Source: Nemertoderma westbladi
Taxonomy: Eukaryota > Xenacoelomorpha > Nemertodermatida > Nemertodermatidae
Direction of reading: 5' to 3'
DNA length: 36,677 nt
Assembly (NCBI GenBank): GCA_032718475.1
Contig: JAUCBJ010006431.1
Location: 1 to 36,677 of the forward strand
Shown: piece by piece, positions 1 through 8,500 of the stretch
Layout: every line of letters begins with the position of its first letter
Numbering within the stretch: the first letter of the stretch is position 1
The notes under the pieces: generated by a model
Seen by the model: the letters and a program-made list of their open reading frames with translations, nothing else
Database searches by the model: none
Told to the model about the DNA's origin: nothing
Translations under genes and position numbers: made by a program

Positions 1-1000
1 CCCTCCCCTTCTATTTGGAAATAAAGACCTTTTATAAAAGTCTTTCTAAAAAACATTCTTAAAAATCAAATAATACATGATACATAATTAGTGAAACAAG
101 ATTAATGCCTGACAAGATTGATTAATTTAATAATAACATAATACAATATAAGATTAACAATTAATATAAGAGAATAGAAACTGCACTTGTCCAGTATGTA
201 TACGCAGTTTCGTTATAATGACCTGAAGAAGCCCTGTTGGGAGAAAGCTTGTATTATAATAACTTTTGTCATTCATTTCATTAGTCACCTGAGGTCAACC
301 CATACTACCTTAACTGTTTAATATGATAACTAGGGTGACGAGAGCGCGAGAATTCCTTCAAAACGAAGAAAGGCTTTCAACTTTCAAGTAAGATAGAACG
401 GCTACACTCTTGTGTTGTTTTAACTTAATAGAGATATTAAAATATCCCCTGCCCCTGGCGTTTATATTTGAGCATATTTTAACTGTTTGCCTGATATTCA
501 ATTGATGTGTACCGCCTTCTGGCAAAGCGGCACCCAGTTTAAGCTATCAATCAGTGTCAATCAATCGCGAGTAGTGACCCACGGACGGCGACCTTTAAAC
601 AAATTGGTGCAGAGCCGGAAAGAACGGTCGTTGGCTTGTGGGACCATTTGATTACATAATAGATTTTGGCAGACAGAGCGGTCGCTCTGACAATATTCAT
701 TGCGCACCAACAGTGCCTAAAACATCTATGGGAACAGCCAATTAGTGCGCTTGAATCATTTATCTTTATTCCTGCCTCTATCTTTATTCTTTACTTTGTA
801 TAACACAATTTACAGTGCGGTAAAGAAGGGCTGGTTGACCATTGAAATGCATTGGTAAAGGAATTCGGCGTTCACATTCCTACTAAGGCCCTGTGGGCTA
901 AACAAATTTAAACAGTACTATACATTAATATAGATAGGGCAACAGACAAACTGTCTAAGACACAAATACCAACACATTCCGATAGCCCGCAATTATGGCG
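1..1000. other. AT-rich non-coding flank
   Basis: No open frame of useful length and no recognisable coding homology was seen on either strand. The first 60 bases hold a short inverted repeat (AAAGAC ... GTCTTT around 24-46). The one distinctive item is the hammerhead-like motif at about 212-266, listed separately. The rest looks like decayed intergenic or repeat-derived sequence. Confidence 0.6.
212..266 (+). ncRNA. degenerate hammerhead-ribozyme-like motif
   Basis: Seen: CTGAAGA at 223-229 fits the hammerhead core CUGANGA. It is followed by AGCCC-TGTT-GGGA (CCC/GGG pairs) and GAAA at 243-246. A few bases later comes GTA, then ATTATAATAAC, which can pair imperfectly with GTTATAAT just before the core. 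The strand order (stem I, CUGANGA, stem II, GAAA, tiny stem III, GUA, stem I) is that of type I hammerheads, which are known from Penelope-like elements and retrozymes. Weak points: stem II is only 3-4 bp, stem III is barely formed, and the base pair next to the cleavage site is mismatched. It is probably an inactive relic, or a chance match. Confidence 0.4.
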
Positions 1001-1011
1001 TCTCTAAAGAG

Positions 1012-1429
1012 TTAAAATATACATTAATAAAACCTCTCTGAAACAATAAAAATACCTACAAAAAAATACTGCAGTAATAAATATTAGTTACTGCAGTCAC
1101 ATATAATAATTACTGCAGTAACAAATATTTATTACTGCACTAATAAATATTTATAACTGCAGCAACAAATATTTATTACTGCAGTAATAAATATTTATTA
1201 CTGCAGTAATAAATATTTATTACTGCAGTAATCAATATTAATAAATTAATAAATAATTGAATAACAATTTCTACTGCGGTAACAAATTATTTGTTACTGC
1301 AGAAAAATAAATTTTTTTATTACTGCAGTAATAATTAATTCTTAATTTCAGTGACAAATATTTATTACTGCAGTATTTTTTGGAGGCATATTTATTGTTT
1401 TATAGAGGTTTTTATTACTTATATTTTAG
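1012..1429. mobile_element. MITE-like palindromic element with long terminal inverted repeats
   Basis: The left arm (about 1012-1085) reappears as its reverse complement in the right arm (about 1360-1429). Shared blocks include TAAAATATA, TAATAAAA(A)CCTCT, AACAATAAA and ATACTGCAGTAATAAATAT. The interior is a run of roughly 22-bp self-complementary units, ATTACTGCAGTAATAAATATT, each centred on CTGCAG, so the whole element could fold into one long hairpin. There is no coding capacity. The arms differ by several substitutions and small indels, so the insertion is old. Weak inverted similarity continues to about 1001 and 1440, and no clean target duplication was identified. This is the structure of a non-autonomous DNA transposon (MITE); the superfamily is not recognised. 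Confidence 0.7.
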
Positions 1430-1572
1430 CCTTTAGTAGTCAAAGTCAATATACCCCATACCATTGCCAGTTTCAGGCAGGCTGTATGAAATGACTGACA
1501 GTACTACTTTGAAATCTTTGAGGAAACTTTGTCATTTTCTTGGACCACTTTTAGAAATTTGAGACACTTTTA

Positions 1573-1597
1573 GTTCTTTGAGAAAATCTCAAAGAAC
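1573..1597. repeat. perfect 11-bp hairpin
   Basis: GTTCTTTGAGA (1573-1583) and its exact reverse complement TCTCAAAGAAC (1587-1597) are separated by a 3-base loop, AAA. Neighbouring sequence repeats related words (CTTTGAG, AACTTTG, CACTTTTAG), suggesting locally duplicated short repeats. It has no terminator role here because the DNA is eukaryotic; its function is unknown. Confidence 0.75.
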
Positions 1598-1630
1598 AGA
1601 TGCACTTTGAGACCCCGACTGTATATACTG

Positions 1631-1650
1631 TATATATATATATATATATA
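1631..1650. repeat. (TA)10 microsatellite
   Basis: An uninterrupted run of ten TA dinucleotides follows a short imperfect TATA stretch. It is a simple-sequence repeat with no gene nearby to suggest a promoter role. Confidence 0.9.
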
Positions 1651-1760
1651 TTTACTCAAACTCAGCTTTTGTTTACACCTACCTTCTTACTAACCGTCCG
1701 ACTGACTGATCAATAGATCATCCCCCTCAAAAAATAAAGGATATCGCGCACGCACATAAA

Positions 1761-2128
1761 ACACTTAATAAAGATAAATTTAATAAAAAATATCGACCAA
1801 TAAAAAATCGACCGAAGAGTGAAATCCTGGTATTCTTTACATGGGCGAATAACCAGACTTTATGCCGTTATATTTCACTTTGCAGTTACCCCCATGTGAA
1901 GAACACCAGGTTTTCACCAAAAACACAGGTTACAGAAGGGCTGAATATAACCAAAACAATAAACGAATTAGTATATGCACAGGTTATAAGACATAAATAA
2001 GCTCTAAATACACTTAATAAAGATAAATTAAAAAAAAAGTAAAATCTTCATATATAAAATTCCAATAAAAGTCGACCGAAAAGTGAAATCCTGGTATTCT
2101 TCACATGGGCGGTATTCTTCACATGGGC
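1761..2128. repeat. interspersed direct and inverted repeat cluster
   Basis: A 27-bp segment starting GTGAAATCCTGGTATTCTT lies at 1819-1845, with its inverted copy at 1891-1917 (three mismatches), making a roughly 100-bp element with inverted ends. A third, direct copy lies at 2083-2109. That copy carries a perfect 18-bp tandem duplication, GGTATTCTTCACATGGGC, at 2093-2110 and 2111-2128. Upstream of both direct copies is the shared word CACTTAATAAAGATAAATT (from about 1762 and 2008) and a TCGACCGAA block. The whole segment looks like two related copies of a small AT-rich repeat, the first retaining both ends. Confidence 0.65.
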
Positions 2129-2564
2129 CGGCACCAAAATTTGGCACCAGCCGCTAAAAACAAGTTTAAAATTTCTAGCTTATTTTATTTGTATTCCTTT
2201 TAGTTCGTTTCAGTTAGTCTTTCAGTTGGTATCGTAGTTTCAGAGGGGGGGGTGTTGTTATGGTACTGCAGTACTGACTATGGATGGACTATAGCTGACT
2301 TACACAGTCCCAGTCCCAGACTTCTGCTTTCTGGGCTGTTGGTCTGTGATCACTCCTGCACTCAGCGGTACCGGTACAGCTGTACAGCGGTACTTATACA
2401 GTTCAGCAGTTATACCAAAGAACCACTCAGCGACTCAGCCACACCGCAATGCTGCAATGTACAGTGTTACTGTTACACCACCCACGCCTAATTCTGTAGG
2501 CCTAATTTAATTTTTACTTTTTATCTTCACATCTTATTGAAACCATACAAACTCCTAAAGCGGA
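2129..2564. other. upstream region of the CCNDBP1-like gene
   Basis: This stretch is presumed to contain the promoter and 5' UTR of the downstream gene. No TATA box, initiator or intron could be assigned with confidence. A G8 run lies near 2245-2252, and from 2345 to 2400 there are repeated GGTAC/GTACAG words. An 80-codon open frame here has no ATG at its reported start and Cys/Tyr/Ser-rich composition, so I do not consider it coding. Confidence 0.4.
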
Positions 2565-3683
2565 ATGATGACGGGGGATTGTCAAGTTCACGAAGTTGTA
2601 GATACAAACTCAACCTCAACTTCTAGCTGTACCGGCAGCAGTGACTCTATATTTATCTGTTGCGAACAGCGACTTATTTCTACTTCGAAGTGTTTAAAGG
2701 AAAGTAGTTCAAAGAATCTGGAACATCCAGATAGTGCAGAGGCCGCAAGGAATGCAAATATATCGGAATATACCGATAGTACCGGTTGTGATCCCAAACA
2801 GTCAAATGTATCGGAGACTGTCCGAGAATTGGTCTCCTTATCAACAATTATTTCCAACGAATCAACCAAACTGAGCCTGTCGTTCTGTAAGGAACCACAC
2901 CCCAGCGACTCAGACTGCGCTGCTCTGGTTGATAAATGCGAGCGGACGGCGCACCGAATGGTGTCGTTGAGTCGGCAGGTGGGCCCGGGCCAGTCGCTCA
3001 AACAGCTGATACGGGAGGCCGTCTGTGAGCTTCTGGACAACCTTGCCAGGTTTATGGGCCTGTTGTCCGGTGGGGGGCCGTTCACTCCCCACCAGCACAC
3101 CGGAATGGTGTGGAAAAGTTGTCGAGCGTTTGCTAAATTACCTACAAGTCACGCAGAGGCGGTTGTGAGACTAGTGGACTCGTCGAGGTGTTTAGTAGCG
3201 GATGCGTTGAAGGAGTTAGAGGATTGTGTGAAAGACGAGATTACGGAGATTGTAGAAGAGGTGGAAGACGAAGCATGGAGTTCCTACGATAAGGATTTAG
3301 TATCTAATAGTGTAGGTTTAATTAAAGTAATCGTGAATGTGTTAAAGAAGACGTCGCAATCAATATCCTCAAAAGGATATGTTGATTCCGACTCTGACCA
3401 ACTGGATATCACTAACAAACTATCAGCGGAGATCAGCAATCTTGTTGACGACTTCGTCATCTCTCTGTATCCTCCGCTGCGTTACGACAACGTGAGCGGC
3501 TCAGCCGAGACTCTCGCTAATGATGTGAGACAACTTCTGGCCCATCTGAGGGGCTGTTACTTTGTCGATACTGCCGATAGTAAATGGTTGGATTTTTTAG
3601 ATAAAGCAGTGGATCACAACTTGGTGAAGGTTAGGCAGGACGCTGGCCGGGTGAAGTCCTACAGACAAACAGATGACGGGTGA
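2565..3683 (+). CDS. CCNDBP1: cyclin-D1-binding protein 1 / GCIP family protein
   Basis: The 372-residue protein is recognised from the GCIP helical-domain pattern. Residues about 1-85 are Ser/Thr-rich, low complexity and probably disordered. From about 86 the protein is helical, with the family-like stretch ESTKLSLSF, then GMVWKSCRAFAKLP (about 180-193), then a VDSSRCLVADALKELEDC helix and an acidic EIVEEVEDEAW segment. Animal CCNDBP1 proteins are of similar length (about 360 residues); they bind D-type cyclins and the adaptor Grap2 and act as negative regulators of cell-cycle and HLH-dependent transcription. Start: ATG at 2565, with G at -3 and an in-frame TAA at 2556-2558; a second ATG follows directly. 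It ends in TGA. The frame is intact with no introns, although vertebrate orthologues have several, so it is either a naturally intronless gene or a retrocopy. The family call rests on motif recognition only. Confidence 0.78.
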   Translation: MMTGDCQVHEVVDTNSTSTSSCTGSSDSIFICCEQRLISTSKCLKESSSKNLEHPDSAEAARNANISEYTDSTGCDPKQSNVSETVRELVSLSTIISNESTKLSLSFCKEPHPSDSDCAALVDKCERTAHRMVSLSRQVGPGQSLKQLIREAVCELLDNLARFMGLLSGGGPFTPHQHTGMVWKSCRAFAKLPTSHAEAVVRLVDSSRCLVADALKELEDCVKDEITEIVEEVEDEAWSSYDKDLVSNSVGLIKVIVNVLKKTSQSISSKGYVDSDSDQLDITNKLSAEISNLVDDFVISLYPPLRYDNVSGSAETLANDVRQLLAHLRGCYFVDTADSKWLDFLDKAVDHNLVKVRQDAGRVKSYRQTDDG

Positions 3684-3738
3684 TAATCTGTCTTTTAATA
3701 TTCTGTCTTGCAGCTCAACGTTTTAATTAATAATCCTA

Positions 3739-3744
3739 AATAAA
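3739..3744 (+). promoter_or_regulatory. candidate polyadenylation signal AATAAA
   Basis: A canonical AATAAA lies about 56 bases after the stop codon of the CCNDBP1-like gene, in AT-rich sequence, giving a short 3' UTR. No genomic poly(A) tract follows. This argues against a very recent retrocopy but does not exclude an old one. Confidence 0.5.
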
Positions 3745-4111
3745 ATACAATACAGTGAAATCTCGAATTAACAATATTTTTCATTCATCTACCTGAATTG
3801 AATTGTGATTAATTATTGTTTAGCCGATGGGCTGTTATCAAGATGTGCTGTTATGGACTATTTAGTTTATTGTTTTGGTTAGGGTTGGTTAGTCATCTTT
3901 TTTCCTAAATATGTTATTGAAATAACTGCAAATGGAAATAGCAAATTTTAAGAAATTTTTTCTGTATAATTGCTGAATTGGAAGTTCAAACATTGCCAAA
4001 TTTAGTATTACGAAAGTTGAAATCCTTGAAGCGTTAAATTTAAGTCGCCTATATGCTAGAGTACCGACCGGTATGTTATTTTATAATTTATTATTGGTGT
4101 TTTGGGTGAAT
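3745..4111. other. AT-rich intergenic stretch
   Basis: No open frame, RNA gene or clear repeat was found. It is ordinary AT-rich spacer between the host gene and the SINE-like fragment. Confidence 0.6.
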
Positions 4112-4215
4112 GAGTAGTTTCATATTATTATAACTTCCGTTGTCAATGACGTCCAGGTGGGATCGAACTGATGACCTCCTGGTTGGCGCTCTAACCACTC
4201 AGCTCTGCCGTGCAA
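4112..4215 (-). mobile_element. tRNA-derived SINE-like fragment
   Basis: On the minus strand an A-box-like sequence, GCTGAGTGGTTAGAGC (4203-4188), is followed by a B-box-like sequence, CAGTTCGATCCC (4170-4159). These are the two internal RNA polymerase III promoter elements. The A-to-B spacing is about 10 bases short of a real tRNA, the T stem does not pair, and no matching 3' acceptor strand exists for GGCAGAG, so it is not a functional tRNA. A TTATAATAAT tail lies at its 3' end near 4124-4133. Known tRNA-derived SINEs have this layout; the family is not identified. Confidence 0.7.
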
Positions 4216-4525
4216 TGTGAAAAGACCGTAATTAAAAAAAAAGTCATTTCTAGTAAAACGCAAATTACTGCTTGCCTTCAGATTGTTGGTTGAAAATGTC
4301 AGTAAATTACTCATTTTTTATATCCCTACGTCATTGGGGATGGGAAATTTTTCTACGTGATTATTTTTCACTTTCCATTAATATTTTGACATCAGGATTG
4401 TTTTTGGTACTTACTGTGTTTTTGTATTGTACAACCTGTATGTAAATAAATTCGATACAATGCAAAAACAATGTCACAGTGACAATCAATCTATACAATT
4501 CGAAAACACCGCAACTGACAGACTT
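4216..4525. other. AT-rich intergenic stretch
   Basis: Nothing coding was found. Several short A- and T-runs occur (for example an A9 run near 4230). No repeat structure was recognised. Confidence 0.5.
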
Positions 4526-4544
4526 GGGGGGGGGGGGGGGGGGG
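4526..4544 (+). repeat. G19 homopolymer
   Basis: Nineteen consecutive G residues are followed by CAACCCCC. The tract is long enough to form a G-quadruplex and to be length-polymorphic, and the exact length is vulnerable to sequencing error. Confidence 0.85.
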
Positions 4545-4670
4545 CAACCCCCTGCGGTATTTGTAAATAACTCGAAAGTGGTTTCATAAACAAAAAAAAC
4601 TTGGGAACGGGGAAATATTATGAAATCAAAAAAACTGCCCGAAATTTGTCGACGTTTATTCGTTTAGTTA

Positions 4671-4903
4671 TATTCGTGATAAGCGTCCCAGAAAACCCAC
4701 AATATCTTAAAATCAGGTTGATTTGGTAATGATTTTTTATTATAAAATTTGAGCTACTTGTAATTTTTGTGCTGCGCATTGACACATATCCAAAAATGGC
4801 CTATTCAATAAGGTACGATATATTTCAGTGTCATATTCATGATCAGCATCCCAAAAACCCATATGGTCATAAAATTAATTTGATGACTGCTTGTTTTTTT
4901 CGT
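4671..4903 (+). repeat. diverged tandem duplication, 163-bp offset
   Basis: The segment at 4671-4740 (TATTCGTGATAAGCGTCCCA, then AAAACCCA, TTAAAAT, TTGATTTGG and a T-run) is repeated in degenerate form at 4834-4903 (TATTCATGATCAGCATCCCA, then AAAACCCA, ATAAAAT, TTTGATGA and a T-run). Identity is only moderate, so the duplication is old. CCAAAAATG also recurs after each copy. It is probably part of an interspersed repeat of unknown class. Confidence 0.6.
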
Positions 4904-5613
4904 GCCCCAGGGGGCACATTCAAAATTACCAAAAATGTTCTCTAATGTTATTGATTCCCCGTACTTAGTTCCAATTTAAACCTCATGTGATTTAAAGAGT
5001 GTGGCTGCCGCTACCTTATGTCAAATAAACAATGCAGGACAGGTCCAGGATAGGTGACAGCCGGTGTCTGCCGGCCCCGGGATGCGCCAGCAGTGCAGTA
5101 CCTATTAACCAGTTAACTCTTCTTGACGCTGCTTGGAAAACTAACCAACCGTGATTTATTTTTGAACTGTTTTTCCACCAACCTGGCTATAGAATGTTGT
5201 TGGTTGCTACAGTATATGGCACTAACATAGTATAGACTGATAGAAGCAGCAATGAGAATGCTAAGGGAATAAACATTCGCACAGATATTGAAAACCGTCG
5301 TGCCAGTCTGGCCTTCTTTGTGAATTTATTAACATATAATATACCTTTACTTTCGCTGTTTCGGGGCCAGTATTTAGTTAACCATAGCAGGCCCTATACA
5401 GCCAAGTGCCAACAAGACCAACCTAGTGACAGTTAGTCAAACCACATCTCAGCGAGTGCATCCTGGTGACAGTAATTAATCTAAGTCCAACCGGGCGTCC
5501 ACGTGTCAGTTAGTACAATATAACAAGCGCTGTGGCGCATCCCGGGGCTGAAGGACATCATTTGTCTGAGCCTTTGTAAGGCACCACCTGTCTGGTGAGA
5601 GAGGAGAATCGTG
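4904..5613. other. spacer and possible 5' region of the zinc-knuckle element
   Basis: No coding frame was seen. G+C content rises from about 5030 on, approaching the zinc-knuckle ORF, as if the element begins in this interval. A short direct repeat CCT(A/G)GTGACAGT occurs near 5424 and 5470. No LTR or terminal repeat could be defined. Confidence 0.4.
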
Positions 5614-6734
5614 ATGGCAGAGAAGCTAGTGAAGAAGAGAAAGTCGGAGAAGAGCGGGAAGGATCTACTAGTGGATTTCACGTTGAGACATCCGGAGAAT
5701 AAGAGGGGCGGATACATGGTCCGAGACGATGAGGGGACTGTAGAGGATGATGAAGGGGTTTGGAGCCACTTGTGGCAGAGGAAGTAGAGGAGAATGAGTT
5801 CGGGGAGATGTCACCGATAGAGAGGATCGGCCGGGCGGACACGGACTGGGTGGACGGGAGAGTGGTGACAGCCAGCGGGGTGAGAGCGTTCTGGGACGCA
5901 CCTGGCAAGCGAGCCTGGAAGCACGGGGAGCCGGCAATAAACTTCCCAGCAAACATGATTCGGCTAGGCGAGCAACCGGGGACGGCACCACAAGTAGTGT
6001 TTGGGGAGAAGAAGGAGATCGACATGGGTAGGGACGATAAGGTGGAAATGTTCACCTATCAGCAGCTCCATAGACCCATGAGGCTACATGGAGCCAAGGA
6101 CGAGTTAGGGCGACAGACAGTGATAGATAGTTGAGACTAATGTGGGAGACTAACCCATCAGCAGAAGAATTGTCTGTATCGCTACCAGAAGGTGGCGACT
6201 TGTCTATATTGCCACAAGTCTACCCATAGGATGGGCGCGTACCCGAGACTGCACCATAGGTGTACAAAGTGTAAGTTTAGGGGGCATTTTGAGCGCCAGT
6301 GCGACTGGGTGGATGATGAGGAGAAGTTCCATATTTACGAGGACTAGGACGACGTAGGAGTCATGACTAGGCAAAGGATGAAGGCCCAGGAGTTCCGGTG
6401 GTGGTTTTTCAACATTAACCTACAGGCCCACCAGGAGATTACCAAGAGGAGACTACCATTCATATATCAGGAGGTAGCGACAGCGGCATCATATGGAGGG
6501 GTTATTAACACCCAAAGATATCTTGACAGATGGTCGCCAGAGAACAGGATGGAATTCAGGAACTTTCTGGTGGAGCATGTGCCATGTGGAATGAAGATCA
6601 TCATATGGGACGCTACCAGAGGGAAGCAGGAGGGACACTCAGTGGGACCGCCAGCGAAACGATACCGTGAAATGATAACGCCCGCGCCCAAGGATCCAAC
6701 TATGGGCTTGGCAAAACGGTATCAGCGCGGATGA
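5614..6734 (+). pseudogene. decayed zinc-knuckle (CCHC) retroelement-type ORF, copy 1
   Basis: An ATG at 5614 opens a Lys/Glu-rich frame (MAEKLVKKRKSEKSGKD) that hits TAG at 5785. The coding signal moves to the frame of 5760 and continues to 6734, broken by TGA at 6132, TAA at 6138 and TAG at 6345. Between 6132 and 6302 are three successive CCHC knuckles. The first has its leading Cys codon turned into TGA. The second (CLYCHKSTHRMG) ends in Tyr instead of Cys. The third (CTKCKFRGHFERQC, 6261-6302) is perfect. Tandem knuckles bind nucleic acid in Gag and LINE ORF1 proteins. The roughly 130-residue tail (MTRQRMKAQEF ... AKRYQRG) is conserved in the second copy but matches no domain I know. It is probably an ORF1/gag-like gene of a retroelement; a domesticated gene family is possible. 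No polymerase is attached. Confidence 0.7.
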
Positions 6735-7201
6735 GTAGCCTCAAGAACAAACAGGAGGAAAGAAAACGCCTGAGGTAGGACGATTATAGGGGCAACGAGA
6801 TGAGATGGTTTACAGAGGGTACGGGAAGAGCACTCTAGAACTGGTTATGGGCGATGTTAATGTTTATTAATCAATCGACATTCAAGTTAATGAAATTGTC
6901 ACATAGTCAATGTACCGGTAACACATATATCAAAAGCACCAAAATGTTATTATTTGTAAGTATTTGCCGAGCGCCAGCTAATCCACCAATATAACGTTGG
7001 CCGTTACCAAAATTACGGTTAACAAGGCCAAAATTCACAATTGTATACCGTAGTTGATCTTGATAGTACGAAAATATATGTTACAGATGAAAAACAAATA
7101 CGTACATACGATAATATATACAATTTAAAGCGATAGATATTGGGAGAGGAAGTTATTTACCAACATCAGTTTTTCTATGCATTTCAAGATGGTTATACTC
7201 T
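6735..7201. other. tail of zinc-knuckle copy 1, then LINE 3' region
   Basis: Up to about 6840 the sequence still resembles the region after the second zinc-knuckle copy (shared CAAACAGGAGGAAA, then AGATGAGATGG). From about 6840 it becomes AT-rich and, read on the minus strand, would be the 3' untranslated part of the non-LTR fragment. No ORF or terminal repeat was found. Confidence 0.45.
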
Positions 7202-7528
7202 TTAACTTTCTAGAGTACAACAGAAGCTATGCTTGTTACACCAACTAATAGTCGTTGTTAATACCTCTGCCCTCAGGGCCATTGCTTTGTGGACAAAAAG
7301 TGCCAAATTCATAATTACGGACGAATCCGAGGAGAAGTGAAATAGGCAACATTTTTCAAAACTGGGAGGGGTTGCGCTATGATGCGAATCTAAATATTGG
7401 GTTCTAAGAGCGTTATATTTATGGCACACAAACAAAAAATGATACTCGTCTTCTATTCGGTCGGTGTTGCATACTTGACACACCCGATCGGAGCGAGCAA
7501 CTCTTCGCCTGGAAGGCACCATGAGGAA
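7202..7528 (-). pseudogene. C-terminal fragment of a non-LTR (LINE) reverse transcriptase ORF
   Basis: The minus-strand frame encodes 106 residues from the ATG at 7522; a TAA lies just upstream at 7531-7529. It carries CQVCNTDRIEDEYHFLFVC, a Cys-x2-Cys-x9-His-x4-Cys arrangement, followed by a Y(N)xLRTQYL-type segment and a helical end with MNLALFVHKAMALR. This is the typical zinc-binding C-terminus found after the RT domain in CR1/L2/Jockey-like elements. The polymerase and endonuclease domains are missing, so it is a 5'-truncated insertion, as LINEs commonly leave. Unlike its neighbours this remnant has no internal stop, which suggests a fairly recent insertion or chance survival. It sits between the two zinc-knuckle copies in the opposite orientation. 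Confidence 0.75.
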
Positions 7529-7549
7529 TTAAATGTACAAATAACTCAT

Positions 7550-7588
7550 AAGTGCAATTAATACATATTTTAAGTGCAATTAATACAT
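7550..7588 (+). repeat. 17-bp direct repeat pair
   Basis: AAGTGCAATTAATACAT occurs at 7550-7566 and again at 7572-7588, separated by five bases. It lies just beyond the 5' end of the LINE fragment and may be a local duplication made at insertion. Confidence 0.7.
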
Positions 7589-7917
7589 ACGTATGTAATT
7601 AATCCGTGCTAGACCCGAGGAAATATAATGTACCTACTATATAGTCAGATATAACCTTTTCCAATTAGCTACTGGGACTGGGGACTAATTGACTGAAACA
7701 GGAGAACGAGACAATAACGCAACGGAACTCACTTATGTGGTGTACACATGCGTGAGACCCGACACAAGCGTAGAGAGTGAGAATAAAAGGGGTTGAGCAT
7801 CAGATGGGCATGGGGGAGGAGGTGTGAGAGTTTGGAGAGAAAGTGGAGAGTGCGAGATCCAAGTGTGGGGGCGAGCAGTGTAGAAGATGAATCCTATGGG
7901 ACTAGTGAGCGAGGAGA
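7589..7917. other. purine-rich spacer before zinc-knuckle copy 2
   Basis: The first part is AT-rich. From about 7760 the plus strand becomes G/A-rich (GAGAG, GGGGGAGGAGG words), unlike the array that follows. No coding frame or repeat match was recognised. Confidence 0.4.
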
Positions 7918-7950
7918 TTGGACGATAGATTCAGGGATAAAAATTGTGTG

Positions 7951-8500
7951 AGATTGCTGCACCATAGGTGTACGAAGTGTAAGTTTAGGGGGCATTTCGA
8001 GCGCCAGTGTGACTGGATGGAAGATGATGAGAAGTTCCGTATCTACGGGGACTGGGCCGACATTGGAGTCATGACCAGACAGAGGATAAAGGCCCAGGAG
8101 TTCCGGTGGGGGTTCTTTAACATCAACCAACAGGCCCACCAGGAGATTACCAGGAGGAGACTGCCATTCACCTACCAGGAGGTAGCGACAGCGGCATCAC
8201 ATGGAGGGGTTATTAACACCCAAAGGAACCTCGACAGGTGGTCGCCAGAGAATAGGATGGAGTTCAGGAGGAACATATACCGTGTGCCATGAAGATCATC
8301 ATGTGGGACGCTACCAGAGGAAAGCTGGAGGGACACTCAGTGGGACCGCCAGCCAAACGATACCGCGAGATGATAACGGCCGCACCAAGGGATCCAACTA
8401 CAGGCCACAAGGGTTGGCAAAGCTGTATCGACACGGATGCGTACCCTGTAGAACAAACAGGAGGAAAAGAAGCGCACGAGACAGGGAGGCCTTTAGGACG
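7951..8500 (+). pseudogene. truncated zinc-knuckle ORF, copy 2
   Basis: Similarity to copy 1 begins at the third knuckle: CTKCKFRGHFERQC is intact, and the first two knuckles and everything upstream are gone. The frame then runs without stops to 8292, through MTRQRIKAQEF, FFNINQQAHQEI, ATAASHGGVINTQ and DRWSPENRMEFR. Compared with copy 1, indels near 8268-8288 shift the frame; the conserved MKIIMWDATRGK segment resumes in another frame at 8289 and fades out near 8500. Many differences between the copies are synonymous (for example ACA/ACG, TTT/TTC, TGC/TGT), as expected if both came from a selected coding ancestor. The stretch is G+C-richer than its surroundings. The first satellite monomer starts at its 3' end. 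Confidence 0.7.

Noticed and set aside
2252-2491. 80-codon open frame upstream of the CCNDBP1-like gene
   Set aside because: It has no ATG at its start, Ser/Tyr/Cys-rich composition and no recognisable homology.
2588-3100. 170-codon minus-strand frame inside the CCNDBP1-like gene
   Set aside because: It is an antisense shadow of a clearly coding plus-strand frame.
4159-4209. Possible functional tRNA gene on the minus strand
   Set aside because: A and B boxes are present, but the spacing is short and the T and acceptor stems do not pair, so it is SINE-like rather than a tRNA.
4120-4314. 64-codon minus-strand frame
   Set aside because: It overlaps the tRNA-derived SINE-like fragment and AT-rich flank and has no protein signal.
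5481-6055. Minus-strand frames over the zinc-knuckle copy 1
   Set aside because: They are shadows of the plus-strand reading; the CCHC knuckles and the conservation between copies lie on the plus strand only.
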